Shown in pieces: positions 48,001 through 57,700 of a stretch of 64,000 bases of DNA. The first letter of the stretch is position 1. Each line of letters starts with the position of its first letter. This stretch comes from Aradus depressus (lineage: Eukaryota > Arthropoda > Insecta > Hemiptera > Aradidae). The notes below the pieces were generated by a model that saw nothing but the letters and a program-made list of their open reading frames with translations, was not told the origin of the DNA and did no database searches. The stretch is taken from assembly GCA_963662175.1 (NCBI GenBank), contig OY759223.1, positions 12,254,249 to 12,318,248 of the forward strand, read 5' to 3'. Made by a program: the position numbers and the translations under genes.

Positions 48001-51000
48001 AAAAAAAAGTCGGTGGATCATCGTGTACTTCCCCAGTGCGAATTAACAACTAAATTTAGGTTCTCTCTCTGAAAGCAGTTTACTTGAGGGGTTTCTGTGT
48101 TAAGTTTCCGCATCCCCTTTGGCTGACAATCAATAGGTGTCGTTTTGGATCTGCATATAAAATTTGCTGTTTATATATTCATTGTTATCGTGTTCGCATA
48201 CAGGGATGTTTATCTTTTTGGAATTAAGTGTCGGAAAATATGAATGTTCCCATGAAAATAACGAATTTATGGATTAACTGTAATGGAAGAGGTTATTATA
48301 GTTACCAATAGAAAATTTATTAATAAATTATATAGATAAAAAAATGTATTGTTTCATCAGATATTTTATGTATTCAGATTTACTAGTATTTTTGTGGTTG
48401 TGAATTAGTCAGGTATTGTGATGCGGCTTTTCCTCTGAAAATAACTCTTTTTGGTAAATTCAATCTTAGGTCTTGTAGTATTTCGGCTTATATGCGATTT
48501 TTCTGCCAGTTTTCCATTATTCAGTTTTAAATATTACCAGCATATCCTTTTTTCAAGACAGCAGGGTTGCCAAAATTGTTTTAAATTTCCCTGTATTATT
48601 TTTACTGAATATTTTGTTATTTTACATTACATGTGTTATTTTATGTCGCTTTGGATGACAAAGTTATGTCTGACTGAGATATTGAGGTTTGAAACATTAT
48701 AATCTTATAAAACATTAGTTTTTCTTAATAAGTGTAAATAATTTTTCTTCATTAATTCTTTGAATTGTATGTTTTAATAATAACATTTAATGTTCATTAC
48801 AGAACTAAGACATGATAGTTGGAGTTGTAAGACTCTTATCTTAAATTCTGATATGTAAATTCCAAAAACGGAAGCTTTTTGAACTCTACAAACTTGTAGA
48901 TGTAGATAGAGAAACGTTCTAATATAGGGTCCTTCTTGCACTTGCGGCCTGCATCATCCCCTTGGTTATCAATTGCGTATCAAAATAAACTTAAGGCATG
49001 CGCAAATGACCTTTATAGTGTCTGCTTGCTTCTATCCTGCCAGATAGAACATTTTTATTTTTCTGAAAAAGAGATGCAACAAAAAAAAAAGGGGGGGGTG
49101 CCGGTAGCTCAGAGATAGCGTGCTAGCCTACTGAGCTCAAGGTGAAAAAACTTTGAGCACTCCGTCCTTCGGATGAGACGTTGAGCGATGGTCCCGAGCC
49201 TGTATGATTTCAGGTACTCGTTTAAGACCACTACCCTAGGGTGAATAAACCAGTAGGCGACATTTTGGACTCCCACAGTAGAGTCAGGCTCATGTCCACA
49301 AGAGCGATGAAAGAACGCTCTGATAGTAGGCGATTTGACCTCATAGTTAAAGCCCGGGCATGAGTCCAATAACTTACTACAAAAAGATGCAACTAAGCAG
49401 ATATAACGTTGTCACTCCAAGTGCCATGAGTTTCTTTATCTAACCTTGTTCCATCATAGAAACTCTAAAACAAAAATTCTAAAAATCCCCGTGTTGTGTC
49501 CGTTGTAGGTGGATTTGTATCTACCCAGCCTATCTGAATAACAAGAAGAGCCTGGCAGAGGGTCGTCGGGTGCCTAAAGAAAAGGGTATAGAGAACCCAT
49601 CCTACCAGGAGATCCGGGATGTGCTGTCTGCTGCAGGTCTCAAGGTGGGTGTGGAAAACAAGCTCTACTCCAGAGAACGAAGTAAGGAGCTGCTCCATAG
49701 AGGCCGGATCAGGGTTCAGCTCAAGAATGACAACGGCACCCTTCTCAATCCTGACTTTCCAACTAGTAAGTTGTCTGTACGTGAGGCCGTTGAATTATGT
49801 CCCTGAGGTCCGTAGGCCGGTTGGAAGGGGAAAGACAGACCGCTTGAGGCCAATATGAGTGTCATGTTGCCTTGACAACTGTCCAAGTCTCCATCCCGTC
49901 TATAGTAGCATTGCACTCCCGTCTCACTCCTCAGTCGATTAATAGCTACCGTTTTACCTTTTTTGTTTTAAATTATTTTTAAAAAAAATTTTTATATCAT
50001 TGGTATTTATAATAAATAAATAAACAAATAATAATCACTTTTCCTTTAGAAATTTTGCTGGTCTAATAAATTTTGATTTCTATAGTAGAAAAAAATTTCA
50101 GTTAACAATTACTTAATTTGGATTTCTTCAGAAGTATAATACTGAGTTAGATGCCACCAAATTTTTCTAAATTCGCAAAAATGTTCAATCTAATCCAAAG
50201 GTATTTTAAATTAATAGAACAGAATCGAGAACAAAAATTTGGATTATTTAAATTTAACTTACATTATAAAATAAAAAAAATAAATTCTGAAAATAAATAT
50301 AAAAAAATTATATACAAAAATACTTACTAATTCCTAAATCTACATTAGTCTCTTTTAAAAAACAAAGACGGTACTCTTTCTTTGTCCAGTTGACTCATCT
50401 CCGTACTAAACTGTGTTAACCCTAACACAACACTCACTCGACTGTTAACACTCGTGAACTTTCTCGCTTCACGTTTCTACTTGAACTGTGTGTTAACCCT
50501 TTGTCTTATAAAACGGAGAGAATAATATTTACAGAAAAGGATAAACAGATAATTCAGGGCTTGATTGTGACAAAGCCAGGATTAAAATATGTCACAAAAG
50601 AGGTCTTAACATTTTAAAAAGACATTTTGATAATGGAAGGACTGAGTCGAACAGAAAGAAAAACGGTTGATGTCCAGGAGGAGGCAAGAGCATGCGACAA
50701 TATTGAAGCTCCACCCCCCATCTCACTATTCAACGGTCTGAGGGACATGATTCACGGACCTGACTAAAGTTTATTTTTTAATATAATTTATTATATAGAA
50801 ATCATAAACTAATTGAAATATATAAATTCACTAGTGAGGGCGCCGGTAGCTCAGTGGTATGCGTGCTTGACTTCTGAGCTCAAGGTCGTGGGTTCGTAGC
50901 CCGACCGAGGCCCTTAGTTTATTTTATCTGGGAGGTAAAATAAACTTAAGCACGCCGTCCTTCGGATGGGACGTTAAGCGATGGTCCCGAGCCTGTACGA

Positions 51001-52784
51001 TGTCAGGTACTCGTTAAAGACCCCTACCCTAGATGAATAAAAATTTAGGGTAGGCAAAATTTAGGACTCCCACAGTAGAGTCGGGCTCGTGTCCACCAGA
51101 GTGACGAAAGAGCGCTCTGGTAGTAGGCGATATGACCTCGTAGTTAAAGCCCGGGCATGAGTCATAAAACCTAACCTAACCTAAATTCACTAGTATATAG
51201 TAGAACGTAAAGATTCTGTATTTTAAGGATTACATATTTTATGGTAGAGAAAAAACTTTTTTGATTTGAATTAATAATATGTGTATGTGAACAAGATAGA
51301 ATGAATGTATCGACACGAAATTTTATAAGTATCAATGCCGTTTTAAGACTTTCGGAGGTCCTGAGGCAGACTTCATCCGGGGGCCCTTGAATTATTTTTT
51401 CAATATTATCAACTTTACTTTTAATAATTTATATAATACATCAGAACATTCTAGAATGTCATGAAATTTTCCAGAATGTTTCTCGAAATTGCAAGACGTT
51501 TGTAGAAAAATCCAGTAGATTTTCTCCCTTTTTCCAATTTATCGGTTTAATTTTTTTTATAGAACAGGGGGTGGCTGCCTCGCCTCAGGGATAAATAGGC
51601 ACTGATGTGTATTCTGAACTCTCTAAGGATGGCACTTGCTGATTTTCAGTCAAATCGGCCAAAGGGAAGTGGGGCTTAACACAAAAACTCTAATAACTGT
51701 AATGAATGATTGATACAATTTCATATGTAAATTCAAAGTCCTATAAGGACGACTCCTATTAATTTTCATTGGAATCAGCCGAAGGGGGCCTCAACTCAAA
51801 AATCCTAATAACTGTCGATGTAATGAATGTATTGACATGAAATTGTATATTTAAAATCAAAACTTCATAAGGATGGCTCCTATTAATTTCCCGACGGAAT
51901 CGGTCGAAAGGGATGCGGGGATCAGAGAAGAGAAGCTCGACTCAAATACTCTAATAACTGCTTCAATACTCTAATAACTGCCTCAGTACTCTAATAACCG
52001 CTTCAATACTCTAATAACTGCTTCAATACTCTAATAACCGCTTCAATACTCTAATAACTGCTTCAATACTCTAATAACTGCCTCAATATTCTAATAACTG
52101 CCTCAGTACTCTAATAACCGCTTCAATACTCTAATAACTGCTTCAATACTCTAATAACTGCCTCAGTACTCTAATAACCGCTTCAATACTCTAATAACTG
52201 CTTCAATACTCTAATAACTGCCTCAATATTCTAATAACTGCCTCAGTACTCTAATAACCGCTTCAATACTCTAATAACTGCTTCAATACTCTAATAACTG
52301 CCTCAATATTCTAATAACTGCCTCAGTACTCTAATAACCGCTTCAATACTCTAATAACTGCTTCAATACTCTAATAACTGCCTCAATACTCTAATAACCG
52401 CTTCAATACTCTAATAACTGCTTCAATACTCTAATAACTGCCTCAATACTCTAATAACCGCTTCAATACTCTAATAACTATCGATTGATTAGTTTGTGTT
52501 CGGGCCACTTTTTTGAATTGAGCCCAGTTCTCTTGTGCCGATTTGTAAGAAATTTAACAGGTGTCATCCTTATTGGGTTCTGGATCCATTTATTAACTTT
52601 TGTCAATATACAATCTACTGTGTATTATTAATTTTAATGATTGTATATAATTTTAGGAGAATCCGTGATGCTTCATGCGTGTGCTATGATTCCAAAATTG
52701 AAAACTCGCCAGGGAAAACATGGACCGGAACAACCTCACCAGTCGGGAACGTCCGGGAAGAAGAAGGGCAAAGGAAGACGCTAA
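42001..52784 (+). CDS. SRP19: Signal recognition particle 19 kDa protein, three exons
   Basis: SRP19 binds the tip of helices 6 and 8 of SRP RNA and lets SRP54 join the particle. The exons are 42001-42047 ([16 protein letters not shown]), 49509-49765 ([13 protein letters not shown], then [20 protein letters not shown], then [12 protein letters not shown]) and 52657-52784 ([17 protein letters not shown], then a lysine-rich end [10 protein letters not shown]). Introns are 7461 and 2891 bp. Junction phases fit exactly: AG+G gives Arg at the first and A+GA gives Arg at the second, so the product is 143 residues, against 144 in human. All introns are GT-AG. A complete protein kinase C gene lies inside intron 1. 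The first donor (AAAG/GTAAAA) is imperfectly repeated 20 bp downstream; use of that copy would meet a stop. A poly(A) signal follows 12 bases after the stop. Confidence 0.93.
42321..44432 (+). CDS. Pkc98E: Novel-type protein kinase C (epsilon-like, Pkc98E type), intronless
   Basis: A diacylglycerol-activated Ser/Thr kinase of 703 residues. Its parts are an N-terminal C2 domain without the full calcium set (about 1-135), a pseudosubstrate [10 protein letters not shown] at 154-163 with Ala158 in the Ser position, and two zinc-binding C1 domains (about 167-218 and 240-290, all His/Cys present). The kinase domain has G371KGSFG, Lys393, YRD with Asp488, and DFG with Asp506. Phosphorylation sites are intact: activation-loop Thr522, turn-motif Thr666 and hydrophobic-motif Ser685 in FRGFSF. 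The frame has no intron and starts only 273 bp inside SRP19 intron 1, same strand. Relatives are usually spliced, so a retrocopy that stayed functional is likely; A-rich tracts near 44873 and 45070-45097 could be old tails, but I found no target duplication. Confidence 0.95.
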   Translation: MFSGTVRVKICEASGLRPTDFQKRHNMMTFGKPEDQPIDPYVSIDVDEHHLDRSTTKVKTFDPVWNESFVHEVQDADNLELTVFHDAAIPPDDFVANCSIPFQELLQRDKDSSDFWVDLEPHGRLHVRIDLKWTSKEHATPKIREFKERQGFNRRRGAMRRRVHQVNGHKFMATFLRQPTFCSHCRDFIWGLGKQGYQCQVCTCVVHKRCHLYVVTKCPGMKDESSQASQAQRFNVNIPHRFVVHNYKRFTFCDHCGSLLYGLIRQGLQCEVCSMNVHKRCQKNVANNCGINTKEMAEILSSMGISPSRPKLTSQCGGAIGEGSGVPAAQDDDVSPGNQQKQNEDAWKDEKGSMDVRKYGVDDFHFIKVLGKGSFGKVMLAEKKGTDEVYAVKVLKKDVIIQDDDVDCTMTEKRILALAAKHPFLTALHSCFQTKDRLFFVMEYVNGGDLMFQIQRARKFDEPRARFYAAEVTLALQFLHKNGVIYRDLKLDNILLDNEGHCKLADFGMCKEGIKDGVTTTTFCGTPDYIAPEILQELEYGPSVDWWALGVLMYEMMAGQPPFEADNEDDLFESILHDDVLYPVWLSKEAVSILKGFMTKNPSKRLGCVTSHGGEGAIRLHSFFKDMDWDALEARKLMPPFKPKIKNKKDALNFDAEFTKEEPILTPVNPDVVRSINQEDFRGFSFINADFNPAKYSHSDKKN
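44433..46190. other. AT-rich 3' region of the kinase gene, within SRP19 intron 1
   Basis: There is no coding sequence. The first ~500 bases are probably 3' untranslated region: several ATTAAA and ATTTA words and an A-run at 44873. I cannot fix the polyadenylation site. The rest is intronic DNA of SRP19. Confidence 0.5.
46211..46455. repeat. 65-bp tandem repeat with 130-bp period
   Basis: CTTCCARTCGAGGA anchors fall at 46211, 46276, 46341 and 46406, exactly 65 bp apart. Copies 1 and 3 read CAGTATATTGCC, copies 2 and 4 CAGTATCTAGCC, so the array is two copies of a dimer. The open frames here follow the repeat. Confidence 0.85.
46456..47446. other. SRP19 intron 1, no features
   Basis: AT-rich intronic DNA; I see nothing beyond runs of T and short ATTT repeats. 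Confidence 0.5.
47447..47725 (-). mobile_element. SINE copy, diverged, reverse orientation
   Basis: Reverse complement of the full SINE: the tail-side phrase ACGAGGTCATATC, the core side GGGTAGGGGTCTTTAACGAG, and the tRNA head with GGGTTTCGAACCCGCGATCT at the right end. It is diverged by many single-base changes and small deletions from the copy at 40400. It lies in SRP19 intron 1. Confidence 0.85.
47726..49093. other. SRP19 intron 1, old dispersed repeat traces
   Basis: The part 48110-48290 shares phrases with 690-870 and with the second repeat of Helitron-like element E (a TATATTCATT phrase near a TCGTGTTC or GGAATT phrase). No gene is visible. Confidence 0.4.
49094..49379 (+). mobile_element. 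SINE copy, diverged
   Basis: It starts GTGCCGGTAGCTCAGAGATA and lacks the box B segment: after TGAGCTCAAGGT it jumps to GAAAAAACTTTGAGCACTCC. The core CGTCCTTCGGATGAGACGTT and the body to GCCCGGGCATGAGTCC are present. It lies about 130 bp before the SRP19 exon 2 acceptor. Confidence 0.85.
49766..50835. other. SRP19 intron 2, first part
   Basis: Non-coding. Around 50390-50520 short phrases (CTGTGTTAACCCTAACAC, CTGTGTGTTAACCCTTTG) repeat. I see no gene. Confidence 0.45.
50836..51182 (+). mobile_element. tRNA-derived SINE, full length, with target duplication
   Basis: Almost identical to the copy at 40400-40745 (a handful of differences over 347 bp, including GTAGCCC for GTAACCC in box B). The 12-base duplication AAATTCACTAGT lies at 50824-50835 and 51183-51194. 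The tail is AACCTAACCTAACCT. It lies in SRP19 intron 2. The pair of near-identical copies points to recent activity. Confidence 0.92.
51290..51944. repeat. Diverged ~120-150 bp repeat, relative of the Helitron E second repeat
   Basis: Phrases CTAATAACTGTCGATGTAAT, GAATGTATTGACATGAAATT and TCCTATTAATTT recur near 51300, 51690, 51800 and 51830. Reverse-complemented, the same order (AATAACTGCCGATGTAATGA then ATGTATCGACATCAAATTT) is found in element E around 33270-33560. The two arrays therefore share an ancestral repeat in opposite orientation. Confidence 0.55.
51945..52490. repeat. 20-bp minisatellite, about 27 copies, with higher-order pattern
   Basis: The unit is CTTCAATACTCTAATAACTG, with variants differing at the start (CCTCAG, CCTCAATATT) and the end (ACCG). 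Calling the variants A, B, C and E, the right half reads as repeats of A-A-C-B (80 bp), then A-A-E (60 bp), so groups of three and four units were copied. It ends 166 bp before the SRP19 exon 3 acceptor. The unit is an amplified piece of the older repeat just upstream. Confidence 0.92.
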
Positions 52785-52795
52785 AAATATACTTA

Positions 52796-52801
52796 AATAA
52801 A
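52796..52801 (+). promoter_or_regulatory. Poly(A) signal of SRP19
   Basis: AATAAA lies 12 bases after the SRP19 stop codon. Further AT-rich sequence follows, so a short 3' untranslated region is likely. Confidence 0.6.
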
Positions 52802-53384
52802 ATACAGTATTCATGACAAGTAGTAGTTTTTATTTTATTTTTGTTACTTTCATTTTAATTTTTTATTTTATTCTAGATGTACTTTACACTATTTACATAT
52901 AATGTATTCAAACATGACAACATTTTTCGCTTAAATCTAGTCTATATAATAATGTAATCACAAAGTATAATTCTAAAAAGCAATGAAGAATAAAAAAAAA
53001 AAAAAAAATTCTTTGTTGAATGTTTCTATTCAGTTTATACTCTAAAATGGCCTTCATTTTTTTCTAGTAGTGTTCTACGTTCATTTCTGTACAAGTTTGT
53101 CCTGTAACAAAATATTGCATTAATAAATATTATGCTAGATGAAAATTTATATTTTAATATTTATTCTAAAATTCCATATATTTTGATATTTTCAAATTGT
53201 ATTAAGAAAGTTTGGAGACTTGAATGAAGTAACTGAGAATTATTTCAGTAGATATGATGGGAGAGTGTAAAATATTTGTGGTTTTTATTTAAGTTGGCAG
53301 CCTTGGTGGTCTGCATTTATAGTTAGTAATATAGAGTAGCACTGATTACAATGCAGATTAAGACATTGTGTAATCCTTGTATTG
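52802..53384. other. Intergenic DNA between SRP19 and LYRM7
   Basis: AT-rich, no gene seen. An A run lies at 52991-53008. Confidence 0.5.
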
Positions 53385-53868
53385 TTGGGACATCGTTTAA
53401 CGCCCCATCCGAAGGACGACGGGCTCATTTTTTTTTACCTTCTAGCTAAAAAACCTAAGAGACCTCGGGCGGGTTTCGAACCCGCTATCTGCGAGATTCA
53501 TGCCAAAAACTGTCTTAAAATACCTCAAAATCTATTTGTTTATACTTTTGCATGATTTACGCAAAAAGAGAGCGCGAAAGAGACGCACTACGAGGTCATA
53601 TCGCCTACTACCCAAGCGCTCTTTCGTCACTCTGGTGGACATGAGCCCGACTCTACTGTGGGAGTCCTAAATTTTGCCTACTCTAAATTTTTATTCACCT
53701 AGGGCAGGGGTCTTTAACGAGTACCTGACATCGTACAGACTCGGGACCATCGCTTAACGTCCCATCCGAAGGACAGCGTGCTTGAAAAGGCCTCGGGCGA
53801 GTTTCGAACCCACGATCTTGAGCTCAGAAGGCAAGCACGCACACCACTGAGCTACCGGCGCCCTCTAT
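53385..53868 (-). mobile_element. Two SINE copies, reverse orientation
   Basis: A short 5' fragment (about 53385-53500: core CCATCCGAAGGACGACGGGC, then tRNA part with GGGTTTCGAACCCGC) is followed by a nearly full copy (about 53588-53868). The latter runs from CTACGAGGTCATATCGCC to GAGCTACCGGCGCCCTC and lacks the linker between core and tRNA head. The ~85 bp between them are unrelated. Confidence 0.85.
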
Positions 53869-53969
53869 AGTATCAATATGTCATTATGCTCCAAAGAATG
53901 TACAATAAATTTCCTTAGGAAATAATTCAAAATAATGTTTAAATTGTAAACATTTGATAACGGTTTTGT

Positions 53970-54125
53970 GTGTCATGCCCGGGTTTTAAGAGCTCATATC
54001 GCCTACTACCAGAGTAGCTCTGATGGTCATGAGCCCGACTCTACAAGGGGACTCTTAGATTGTTTCTACCCCGGTTTAGTTACTTTATCGCTTAACCTCC
54101 GATCCGATGGACAGCGTGCTCAAAC
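53970..54125 (-). mobile_element. SINE fragment, reverse
   Basis: The tail and core parts only: CATGCCCGGGTTTTAAGAGC, then CATATCGCCTACTACCAGAG, then a shortened core ending GACAGCGTGCTCAAACC. The tRNA head is missing. Confidence 0.75.
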
Positions 54126-54259
54126 CTGATGGGATAATAACAAGATTTTCTTATGCCAACCACTTTTTACAACCGTTCTCCGTCCTGTCAAATTCATTTC
54201 ATACTGGCATCACTGGATATAAGAAAGTTACTCTCTGCACAATGACAGTTGTTATGATA

Positions 54260-54300
54260 GTTTGAAAGGGGGAAGGGGGGGGGGGGGGGGGGGGGGGTGT
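54260..54300. repeat. Poly-G tract
   Basis: A run of about two dozen G with one AA interruption. Similar homopolymer runs lie at 56440-56453 (G) and 57171-57183 (C). These may mark assembly or length-polymorphic sites. Confidence 0.85.
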
Positions 54301-54499
54301 AGAGTGATCTGTAAAAATTGGAGTTGGTATAAGGAAGTCCTGTTGTCACCACTGAAATTGCTTCCCGAGGTGGGAGAGAGGTCATCGGTTCATGTTTTTT
54401 AGGGCGGTACAACGGCAGCCTGACTCAAGGCCGGGAGGTACGATGGGAGAGAACCCTAAGACTCTTCAATATCTAGACTAGTAATAGTAACATGACTGA

Positions 54500-54700
54500 G
54501 GGCTTCGGAAGATCAGACGTAGAGCTTGCGTACTTAAATCAAGATTGCGGGTTCGAAACTCGGCCGAAGCACTTCAGTTTTTTTTTTATGAGATGTAAAA
54601 AACATTGAGCATGCCGTCCTTCGGATAGGACGTTGAGTGTTGATCCCGTAACCTGGGTAGGCAAAATTTAGGATTCCAGGACACCAGCTCTCCCAATATA
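54500..54700 (+). mobile_element. SINE copy, diverged and truncated
   Basis: tRNA-like part with GGGTTCGAAACTCGGCCGAA, then a T-run, core ATGCCGTCCTTCGGATAGGA and GGGTAGGCAAAATTTAGG. The rest is lost. It lies just downstream (relative to its minus strand) of the LYRM7 stop. Confidence 0.75.
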
Positions 54701-54767
54701 TCCAACATAACTTTTTAAAATTAATAAATAAAATATAATATATAGAAGAATAATGATAAACCTCAAG

Positions 54768-57700
54768 TTAAGTAGGATCCTGGCAAGATGGCGGCTTTGG
54801 ATCCCTTCTCTTCCTTCTCGGCGGGATTATTGCATTTGGATCGTACGTTTTATTATCCAGCTTGACTGTCTCTTCAGTAACTTTGGCTTCTGAAAATTTA
54901 TATTTCTTTAGATTACAAAATTATATGTTTAACCCATTTAAATAAGTCTTAACAAACTTAATGAATGAAAAATAATCTTTATTCTGGGACATACGTCCCT
55001 TAAGAATAATAACATAAACAAGAGTATACAAATATCAACCAGTTGAGAATAATATGAATAATAACGTGAAACATAACAATAATGACGTATATTATTTGTA
55101 AAAAACTGGACTGATCAAACAGAAGAGTAGCAATCTGTCCAGTGGAGAGTGAGACTTATAGGAAGACGAGAACTATCTCATAGGAGCCAGCCTTAGGAAT
55201 CAGAGGTCTGCTGAGTTAGGAGATAATGGAAAAGTAGGGACTTAAATGAAGGAAGAGTTATTTCATTTCATTACCATCAACTTATTTCATTTCATAACCA
55301 TAAACGTATTTAATTTCATTACCATAAAATTATTTTACTTCATTACCTTAAACTTATTTCAGTTCATAACCATAAAACTTATTTAATTTCATTACCATAA
55401 ACACCAGGGGTTTTCTCTTTAGCTTGTACCACGGTAGTTTTCAGTTCATGAGCCACAGTGTCAGAATATATGATCAGCTAAAATAATAATAATTGTTTGT
55501 TAAAAATTTAACTATAGGATCAATTTTGAGTTAATCTTTAATATCCTTAACGGAGCTAACGTGTAATTGTAATTTTTCCAGTCTATAAACTAGAAAAATA
55601 ATGTTTGATTCGGCATGAAATAAATTTCGACTTGAAGAGTTAGAAGTTTTTTTAAAAGATGCTAAAATGACTGTTTTGGAGTTATTGGAATTGCAATATT
55701 TCCAGCGAAAATAAGATCGCAATTTCATAAACCGGTCTTAAAATGTAAGGTAAATACAGGTAAGTATACTTGAAATGTAAGGTAAATACAGGTAAGTATA
55801 CTTGAAATGTAAGGTAAATACAGGTAAGTATACTTGAAATGTAAGGTAAATACAGGTAAGTATACTTGAAATGTAAGGTAAATACAGGTAAGTATACTTG
55901 AAATGTAAGGTAAATACAGGTAAGTATACTTGAAATGTAAGGTAAATACAGGTAAGTATACTTGAAATGTAAGGTAAGTATACTTGAAATTTACATCTTC
56001 GATTATATCTCTTTCTTTAACATCTTTGTTCTTCTTGAATTCATCATTGATCTTTTCGCGTGCAGCTGAAAATTATATATATATATAAATCAATTGTGAT
56101 TATATGAACTATAAATTTCTAGCTAAATACATGCATAGTCCTTCTGAGGTTAAATGACGGTCTAAGCCAAAGCTAAGTCAGGTACTCGTTAAAGACGTGG
56201 GCTCCTGTTACATATAAGCAATAGAGATGGAAAAATGTTTCTCCTATGAAGAATAGGGTAAAGTTGTTACTGCTCCAGAGAAATACACGTTACGAATATC
56301 AAATATCTTGGATCAGATATTTCACGCATGCGCGATCATGCGCAATGCGCGGGGGTAGAAAAACCAGTGAAAAATATCTAATATTTTGGAACATGTATTC
56401 ATCCAATGAGCTGGAGCTATAAGTTGGCGTAGCTGGCGAGGGGGGGGGGGGGGGCATGAGTGTGAACGCTTCCCCTCTACCAGAAATGTACGATCTAATG
56501 TACCTAATTTAAAAAAATTATAATACATAACAACTCCACAACAGACAAACATTACAGTCAAGTAGATGTTGATTAGCGACTGTGAATTCTAATTGTAGGA
56601 GTATTGAGGGTCAGTCAAAGATGGAAAAAAAAACCAGCTTAAAGTTTCGACTTCAACGAATGCTGCCAATCGACGAAGTATGAGAGTTTACCGAATGCAT
56701 CGTCGTGCGTGTCTCAACAAAACGCGCTACTATTTTAAAATGTCTCCCAAAAACTCCGCATGGCGGTTCAATGTTTACCTAAAATAAAAAGACTAACTGT
56801 ATATTTTAGAATATCTTCAATAAAAGCCATAAAAAGGGAAAATAATTGTTTTTTTTTAGAGTACATTTAGTGATATCAGCTGAACGAGAATGAAATAGTA
56901 AAAAAATTAATTTCAGCTTAAAAAGTGTTGGAGCGATTTGATGAAAAAAAGAAATATAAAGCTTATTTAATTGAGGATACTTACTCATACTACTTATTGT
57001 AGTAAGACTGGATGACTAGAATGATGAGAAAAAATTGTGTTGATTATTTTGTTATAACATACTAATATTTTGTGTCTGGTACCTGATTGTTAATTATTAA
57101 GTTTAATTAAACTTAAACTAAAAATATGATTGTGAAATGTAAACTGTTTTATTAATGTTGACCGGATGCCCCCCCCCCCCCCCTCCAAAGAATAATGCTA
57201 GCTACGCCAATGGCTATATATATATTTTGACAGATGTTTGCTTAATCTCTGCTCAGTTCCTTGGCAATTTAGTTTGTTAGTACTGTGGTACAATGTGTTC
57301 CTGAAAATCAGTTAAAATTCTTTTCTGTCGCTATATGGCTCCAGTAACAATATGGTAAAAATTGCTAATACTTTTAGGAACTAATATATACAGTAGCAAG
57401 GAATATAATGTTACAGTAACTGATCTATACCTGTTACACAAATAACAGGACATCACTAATAAGCAGTCAAAAATAGACCTACATAGTATTTTCATCGGTG
57501 ACCACAAGTTCAAACAATAAATGTTACCTCATTGCCTGAATGCTGATGCAACTATATTTCCTTTTTTTTTTATACTGAACTATTTTGCTCATGTATATTT
57601 TTGATGAAGGTTATTGAGAGGATTTTGCCTACCTTAAATTTTTATTCATCTAGGGCAGGGGGTCTTTAACGAATACCTGACATCATACAGACTCCCATCT

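Noticed and set aside
51945..52490. CRISPR-like array
   Set aside because: The 20-bp units are contiguous with no unique spacers and lie in an animal intron.
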